A stretch of DNA of 35,930 nt from Candidatus Martarchaeota archaeon (GTDB lineage: Archaea > Micrarchaeota > Micrarchaeia > Micrarchaeales > Micrarchaeaceae): the NCBI GenBank assembly GCA_023485545.1, contig JAMCZI010000006.1:1-35930 (forward strand). The letters are read 5' to 3'. This document shows positions 31,972 through 35,930 of the stretch, in pieces. The first letter of the stretch is position 1. Each line of letters begins with the position of its first letter. The position numbers and the translations under genes are program-made. Below the pieces are notes generated by a model that was not told the DNA's origin, did not search any database, and was given only the letters and a program-made list of their open reading frames with translations.

Positions 31972-32388
31972 TCAATAGCTCTTCACGCCGTAGTGTGCAC
32001 CGCACGCCTCGCAGACAAAGCTGAACATTCCGCGGCCTGCAAGCTCAAGATGTGTGTCTGGCTTGTGGCACTCCCTGCATATCACATATGTGTTGAAGTA
32101 GCGTTCTATCTTTGCGTCGAGATCCTTTGAGGAAAACCTGCCATTTATTATGAGGCGCTGCTCCTCTGCGCTAACAGGCACAGAGAGCTCCTTGCTCAGG
32201 TAGCGCCCTATCTCTTCAGGCTTGCGTCGCGCCCTATCCGCTATTGCGTTCACATTCCTTATTATCGTCTTGCTGCCCTGGATCATCGAGTCGACCTTTG
32301 GTATTTCGAAATCCTGCTTCGCGACCTCCTGTGAGGGCGACTCTGCGAAAGCGCGTTCAAGCAGCTTTTCATATTCGTCTTCTGCCAT
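31972..32388 (-). CDS. eif2b: Translation initiation factor aIF2 beta subunit
   Basis: A 138-residue subunit of aIF2. It has the N-terminal alpha-beta domain and the C-terminal zinc ribbon with CRECH and CEACG (four cysteines about residues 109-131). The core HLELAGRGMFSFVCEACGA is typical. It is co-transcribed with aIF1A. Confidence 0.94.
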   Translation of the reverse strand: MAEDEYEKLLERAFAESPSQEVAKQDFEIPKVDSMIQGSKTIIRNVNAIADRARRKPEEIGRYLSKELSVPVSAEEQRLIINGRFSSKDLDAKIERYFNTYVICRECHKPDTHLELAGRGMFSFVCEACGAHYGVKSY

Positions 32389-32480
32389 TAGTAAATCACA
32401 TTTAGAGTTTACCCTCGAATGATATATATTACTTTGTTAGATTGAGCACGCTCGGCGCATTTTGGGGAGCGCTCAAAAAC

Positions 32481-32489
32481 TATTTATGA
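32481..32489 (+). promoter_or_regulatory. TATA box of the SRP RNA
   Basis: TATTTATGA is centred 25 bases before the 5' end of the SRP RNA at 32510. Confidence 0.5.
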
Positions 32490-32509
32490 ATTAGGATAGA
32501 AGTTTATAA

Positions 32510-32804
32510 GGCAGATAGGCCGGGGAGCCAAGGGTTCCCTGTGACGCAGATCCCTTTAACGGCGGGCCAATGCGCATGTGGTGTAGGAATCGGAGGTGCG
32601 GCCCCCGCTCAGGCGATGAGGCCCTGCCCTGATAGATGGCTTTATGTGTGAACCAGGCCAGGCCGGAAGGAGCAACCTTAAGCATATAGCCTTCGTGCGA
32701 ACACTCGCACCGGGCGTGCAAATAGGCCATGCTTTCAGGATACAGGACCGAGCTAATGCGGGACAAGCTTGCATCTGCGACCCTATGCTGCATGCGCCTC
32801 TGCC
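32510..32804 (+). ncRNA. ffs: Signal recognition particle (7S) RNA
   Basis: About 295 nt. The conserved helix 8 segment is GTGAACCAGGCCAGGCCGGA with the following AGGAGCAACC tetraloop region (32649-32678), the SRP54 site. The 5' domain begins with AGGCCGGGG... and CCCTGTGACG as in archaeal 7S RNA. Ends pair as helix 1: GGCAGATAGGC (32510-32520) with GCCTCTGCC (32796-32804), allowing a 2-base bulge. A TATA box lies 25 bases upstream. Confidence 0.93.
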
Positions 32805-32877
32805 ACTTGATGTTGCGATGCGCGTCTGGCTGCTGCTGCGAACATTATAAAAACTGGAGTTGGATAAATATCTGCGT

Positions 32878-32963
32878 GCCGGGGTCGCCTAGTGGTAGGG
32901 CGGCAGCCTGCTAAGCTGTTTAGTCAGAAATGGCTTCCGCGAGTTCGAATCTCGCCCCCGGCG
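32878..32963 (+). tRNA. tRNA-Ser (GCT)
   Basis: Acceptor GCCGGGG pairs with CCCCGGC, the anticodon stem GCAGC/GCTGT encloses loop CTGCTAA with anticodon GCT, and a long variable arm precedes GCGAG-TTCGAAT-CTCGC. The discriminator is G, and no CCA is encoded. A TATA-like ATTATAAAAA is 29 bases upstream. It follows the SRP RNA by 73 bases. Confidence 0.95.
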
Positions 32964-32973
32964 TCCAATTCCT

Positions 32974-33549
32974 TTATTCGCCCAGCGATTCCAGTATCTT
33001 GTACGCAGCTTTCTTCAGGTCTGAGAGGGTGCCAGTATTTTCTATGTGATAATCGGCTTTGGATATCATTGTGTCAAGCCCCTCGGTTTCCTCGCCGGCG
33101 GCAAGGAGGCCTTCGCGCTCTTTTTCGTCGCGCTTCAGGAAATCCTCGTAGCTCCTTGGGTCGCCGCGCCTGCCTCTTGACAGCATCCTCTGAAACCTTA
33201 CGTGCTCAGGCGCGTTTACAGATATCAGCAATGCGTTCGGGAATGCGGCCTTTATCCTGGCTAGCTCCTCAACGGTCCTTAGGCCGGTGATTACTATCTT
33301 TTCAGCGGCAAGCTTCTTTATCCTCTCAACTGCCCACGAAGCCACAACGTCCCTGCCGTACACTTCGCGTATCATCCCAGAAAAGCCGCGTATGTCTCCG
33401 GCAAATTTAAGCGCGGCAGGGTCGGTCTTCATTCTTTCCCTGACGAGATCTCCGAGCTCGACTACAGCAAAGCCGTCGTCGCCCAACATGCCTGCCAATG
33501 TGCTCTTCCCTGAGCACGGATATCCTGTTATGCAAACTACGTCAGGCAT
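32974..33549 (-). CDS. P-loop nucleotide kinase of the UPF0200 (dephospho-CoA kinase-like) family
   Basis: A 191-residue ATPase with GYPCSGKST (9-17), VELGDLVRERM, VITGLRTVEEL and the arginine segment FQRMLSRGRRGDPRSYEDF, followed by ADYHIENTGT. The pattern matches archaeal UPF0200 proteins related to dephospho-CoA and adenylate kinases. The substrate is unknown. Confidence 0.85.
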   Translation of the reverse strand: MPDVVCITGYPCSGKSTLAGMLGDDGFAVVELGDLVRERMKTDPAALKFAGDIRGFSGMIREVYGRDVVASWAVERIKKLAAEKIVITGLRTVEELARIKAAFPNALLISVNAPEHVRFQRMLSRGRRGDPRSYEDFLKRDEKEREGLLAAGEETEGLDTMISKADYHIENTGTLSDLKKAAYKILESLGE

Positions 33550-33585
33550 GAAACCGCTAAATTATACGATAGCAACTGCTAAAAA

Positions 33586-34203
33586 TCAGGCTTTCCTTAT
33601 GAGTTCGTCTGCAAAGCTGCGAAGCAAGGTGCGCACCTCCTCTTTGTTGTTGTCCACCTTTACTGTGATGCAGTTCGGCGTGATGGCGCAGAGCCTTGCA
33701 TACTCTTCGCGCATCCTTATTTTCGATTCTAAGTCCATGCGTTCAAACACCTCAAGTCGGCCGCGGCCGCCGAGAAGCTGCTTCCTAGGGTCAACGTCAA
33801 GAAATACGGTAAGATCAGGCTGAATGAAGGTCCTGTTTACAGCAAGCAGGGCGTCGCGCTGTTTTTCCGCAAGGCCTGTGAGAACGGCGTACGCTATTGT
33901 AGAAAAATAGTATCTATCGGAAATTACCCACATGCCCTTGTTCAGCGCAGGGATTATCTCCGATGAAACGTGCTCTGCCCTGTCGGCAGTGAAAAGCAGC
34001 TGCATGGTATATGGGTTGAGCTTCAGGTCCATCAGGTTGCCACGTATGTACAGGCCGAGCTTCGATTTGGTAGGTTCGGCAGTAAGCAGGCATTCCATGC
34101 CCAGGCCGTTTACTATGTAGTCGTTTAGGAAAGCTGCCTGTGTAGTCTTTCCGGATCCGTCTATGCCTTCAAGCACAACTAATTTAGCTTTCCCCACTGC
34201 CAT
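33586..34203 (-). CDS. tmk: Thymidylate kinase
   Basis: A 205-residue kinase: P-loop LEGIDGSGKTTQA (10-22), AEPTKSKLG, SDRYYFSTIAY, and the LID GGRGRLEVFE. It phosphorylates dTMP to dTDP. The ATG at 34203 has AGGTG eight bases upstream; a longer frame to 34389 is rejected because its first 62 residues have no family match and overlap the zinc-finger gene. Confidence 0.95.
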   Translation of the reverse strand: MAVGKAKLVVLEGIDGSGKTTQAAFLNDYIVNGLGMECLLTAEPTKSKLGLYIRGNLMDLKLNPYTMQLLFTADRAEHVSSEIIPALNKGMWVISDRYYFSTIAYAVLTGLAEKQRDALLAVNRTFIQPDLTVFLDVDPRKQLLGGRGRLEVFERMDLESKIRMREEYARLCAITPNCITVKVDNNKEEVRTLLRSFADELIRKA

Positions 34204-34267
34204 GAATTGCACCTTTGCATTGCTGCTGCTTGGGCTTGACTGATATAAATAAGTTTGCAGAGCGGGT

Positions 34268-34459
34268 TCAGCTCTTAGCTTTTTTCTGTAGCTTTGAAGC
34301 ATTCCTGCCCCTTGCACATGAAAGACAAAGACCGAGGATCTGGTCAAAATGAGCATCACAGAAATGGCCGCCGCACATTCTGCACACATGACTCGCTATG
34401 CGACCGCATTTCTTGCAGAGAGTTGCGATTTCCGGCACTTCATACGCCCTACGTTTCAC
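34268..34459 (-). CDS. Small zinc-finger protein
   Basis: A 63-residue protein with eight potential zinc ligands: CKKCG, CRMCG, HFCDAHF and CLSC, a cross-brace pattern like small archaeal HIT-type fingers. The GTG at 34459 is used; a TATA-like CAGTATAAAA at 34461-34470 would instead favour the in-frame GTG at 34438 (56 residues), which keeps all ligands. It precedes tmk on the same strand. Confidence 0.7.
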   Translation of the reverse strand: MKRRAYEVPEIATLCKKCGRIASHVCRMCGGHFCDAHFDQILGLCLSCARGRNASKLQKKAKS

Positions 34460-34820
34460 GTTTTATACTGATTCTTCAGGCAGCGCATAAAATACGTATA
34501 CGGCCTTTGTAATAATCAAAATAATGAGATGGATAGTTTTATATTGGTATGGTGAGAGATAGGGAATGGGGGTATAGGTGCGGGTCGCAAACTGCAATGC
34601 AATTGTTGCGCACAACTTCTATTCCCGGTTCTGCACAAGAAATCCTAATTCTGGTAGCATAAGCATGGAGTTTGCTCCAGCAGACTGGACTGCTGCAAAT
34701 GCTTTTGCTTTCACTTCTCTCCTTGGATTTCACCAAACAGGAATCGGGACAGGATGGAGCGGACATATCGTGGCTGATGCAGTCAAATTCTCTGGCTTAT
34801 AAAATCCCGCACCTCCCTTT
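34460..34820. other. Intergenic region with structured-RNA candidates
   Basis: No convincing gene. On + a TATA-like TTTTATATTGG (34537-34547) precedes the candidate RNA 34561-34626. Further on, TGGAG-TTTG-CTCCA (34666-34679) and CAGCAG-ACTGGA-CTGCTG (34678-34695) are mutually overlapping hairpins. A + strand frame from ATG 34665 to 34802 has plausible composition (EFAPADWTAANAFAFTSLLG) but no ribosome site and no known match. Confidence 0.5.
34561..34626 (+). ncRNA. Candidate structured RNA
   Basis: GGGAAT (34562-34567) pairs with ATTCCC (34621-34626). Inside, CGCAA (34586-34590) pairs with TTGCG (34606-34610) and CAAT (34595-34598) with ATTG (34602-34605), with a 4-base bulge and 3-base loop. 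A TATA-like element ends about 14-20 bases upstream. No C/D or H/ACA box is clear. Confidence 0.35.
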
Positions 34821-35777
34821 TCATTTCTTCTCTTTGGCGCTTTTCTCGTCCTGAAGGTCTATTATCCCTGCGAGAAGCTCCTTTGCCTTTGTGAAGGACA
34901 GCGGCCGCATGCCCTTCTCCTTGGCGTACTTGCACTGGTACATTATCTGCGCGTCTGTTATCCTGGTTGAATTGTCTATCTGCCTGCACTTGTTTATGTA
35001 TTCCAATATTATTGGGTAAGCGGCATCAGGATCCATCTTCTTGACGTTGACAAGGTAAGGCGCGAGAATCAGGCCAACCACGCGCTGCCTTACGTCAGGT
35101 ATAGGATTCGCCAGTATGTTCTCGATCCAATCCGAGCTCCTCCCCGGAGCCGATAGTTTGGGCTTGGGCAGCTTTATCGCCTTTGAATAATCGATTATGT
35201 CCTTTGGAATCTGGCCCTTTGGTATCGGAAAGCCTGCAGACATTGCCAAGGCTATCGGTTCAGAGAGGAAACTGGCCGTTTTCTGGAAATTCATGTGCAC
35301 TATACCGAGGGAAAGCTCCTGGTTCACAAGGCGGAACTGGTTTTCCTGCGGCGCACTTTGAAGATATTCCACGAAACCGATTGAATATTTATCGCCGTCG
35401 TATTTTAGGTTTATTCCGAGTTCCGACGCTATCGCACCGAGAACGTCTTTGTCTTCAAGGTAAAGGAACGAGGAGCAGCGCTTGGCCTCGGCCCTGATGT
35501 ACTTCTGTGCCAGGTCATTGCGCTGTATTGAGCTGGCAAGCAGCCTGGCATAAGGGTATGCCAATACGTTTTCAAGCTTTGCCGAATCCATGCGCAGCCT
35601 GTACGCCTCGATCTTGCCGTTCTTAAAAGACTCAGAGACTCTGGCTGCTGCGCTCTTCAGTATCCTCTCCTTAGTCTCGGCAGATATTTTGTCGGCAGAA
35701 CTTTCTCGCACTATCTCCTTTGCCTTGGCGGTGAAAGGATACTTATAGGCGAAGTCCAAATCGGCAGTAGTGTACAT
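34821..35777 (-). CDS. priL: DNA primase large subunit, PriL N-domain with PriX-like C-domain
   Basis: A 318-residue primase subunit. The N-terminal 200 residues match PriL (YPYARLLASSIQRNDLAQKY, RLVNQELSLGIVHM, then SAGFPIP). The C-terminal part (about 215-300: SDWIENILANPIPDVRQRVV, GLILAPYLVNVKKMDPDAA, INKCRQIDNSTRIT, GMRPLSF) is like the noncatalytic PriX subunit rather than the PriL iron-sulfur domain. Only three cysteines occur in the whole protein (near 98, 261 and 279), so the four-cysteine 4Fe-4S cluster is absent. A TATA-like box (ATTTTTATTAATG) lies about 25 bases upstream. Confidence 0.85.
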   Translation of the reverse strand: MYTTADLDFAYKYPFTAKAKEIVRESSADKISAETKERILKSAAARVSESFKNGKIEAYRLRMDSAKLENVLAYPYARLLASSIQRNDLAQKYIRAEAKRCSSFLYLEDKDVLGAIASELGINLKYDGDKYSIGFVEYLQSAPQENQFRLVNQELSLGIVHMNFQKTASFLSEPIALAMSAGFPIPKGQIPKDIIDYSKAIKLPKPKLSAPGRSSDWIENILANPIPDVRQRVVGLILAPYLVNVKKMDPDAAYPIILEYINKCRQIDNSTRITDAQIMYQCKYAKEKGMRPLSFTKAKELLAGIIDLQDEKSAKEKK

Positions 35778-35880
35778 CGCTGATAATTCCGCTCTTCATT
35801 AATAAAAATCTTCATGGCTTTGGTTTGCTGGTCTGCGCTACGCTACAATTAAAAGCCTTTTACAGGATAAACTATGGTGT

Positions 35881-35930
35881 GGGGCTGTACGCTAACCTGG
35901 CAGACTACCGGCCTCGGGCGTCGGCAATCC
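35881..35930 (+). tRNA. tRNA-Pro (CGG), 5' part, cut by the window end
   Basis: GGGGCTGTAC begins an acceptor stem, G-G of the D loop is at 35899-35900, and CCGGC/GTCGG closes a 7-base loop CTCGGGC with anticodon CGG. A TATA-like AATTAAAAGC is about 29 bases upstream. The D stem pairs weakly and the T arm is outside the window, so the call is tentative. Confidence 0.5.

Noticed and set aside
34204-34389. N-terminal extension of thymidylate kinase
   Set aside because: It overlaps the zinc-finger gene and a ribosome site sits just before the ATG at 34203.
34578-34802. A 74-residue + strand gene
   Set aside because: GTG start without ribosome site and overlapping the candidate RNA; composition of the first half is not protein-like. 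Kept only as a note in the intergenic entry.

Overview
The window is a gene-dense stretch of an archaeal chromosome. It carries aIF1A, aIF2-beta, ribosomal proteins P0 and P1 (the archaeal stalk), Orc1/Cdc6, FEN1, MBF1, Dph2, the RNase P proteins Pop5 and Rpp30 and a 7S-type SRP RNA. Promoters look like TATA boxes 24-30 bases before start codons, often leaderless, and GGTG(A)-type ribosome sites precede many others. Small proteins, tight packing, several one-gene domain losses (short P0, short Rpp30) and many pilin-type class III signal peptides suggest a DPANN archaeon, perhaps Micrarchaeota/ARMAN-like. That placement is inference: no 16S or 23S rRNA is in the window.

Layout. (1) 19-2949: 5S rRNA, then a two-gene ABC exporter, a HemK/Mtq2-type methyltransferase and an adenosine-specific kinase, all on +. 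(2) 2946-11019: a divergent cell-surface/glycosylation locus. On - lie a single-span membrane protein, a GT39-like membrane glycosyltransferase and a sequon-rich secreted protein anchored at its C terminus. On + lie a large multi-span GT-C-like protein, a dolichyl-phosphate sugar synthase (GT2) and a GT4 transferase. (3) 10940-13992: CTP synthase, then two tandem pilin-like genes whose 5' part is identical DNA; the second has a 5-base deletion and is frameshifted. (4) 14016-22964: mostly - strand housekeeping genes (dph2, L10e, a possible nuclease, PolX, Hsp20, FEN1-MBF1), then a site-2 protease on +. Two small basic or charged proteins not usually called are also here. (5) 23075-28839: Lhr helicase with a phosphoesterase, ferredoxin, and a ribosomal L1-P0-P1 operon. 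(6) 29042-32388: a third pilin-like gene, then Orc1/Cdc6-rnp3-rnp2 and aIF2-beta-aIF1A. (7) 32510-35930: SRP RNA, tRNA-Ser(GCT), a P-loop kinase, dTMP kinase, a zinc-finger protein, a primase large subunit whose C-terminal half looks like PriX, and the start of a probable tRNA-Pro.

The most unusual signals are these. First, three separated pilin genes share a DNA-identical 5' cassette (172 bases between two copies, 44 bases in all three) with sharp boundaries and diverged heads, which looks like gene conversion or head swapping. Second, the primase large subunit appears to be a PriL N-domain joined to a PriX-like C-domain without the usual iron-sulfur cysteines. There are also two candidate structured RNAs (21132-21200 and 34561-34626) without a known family.
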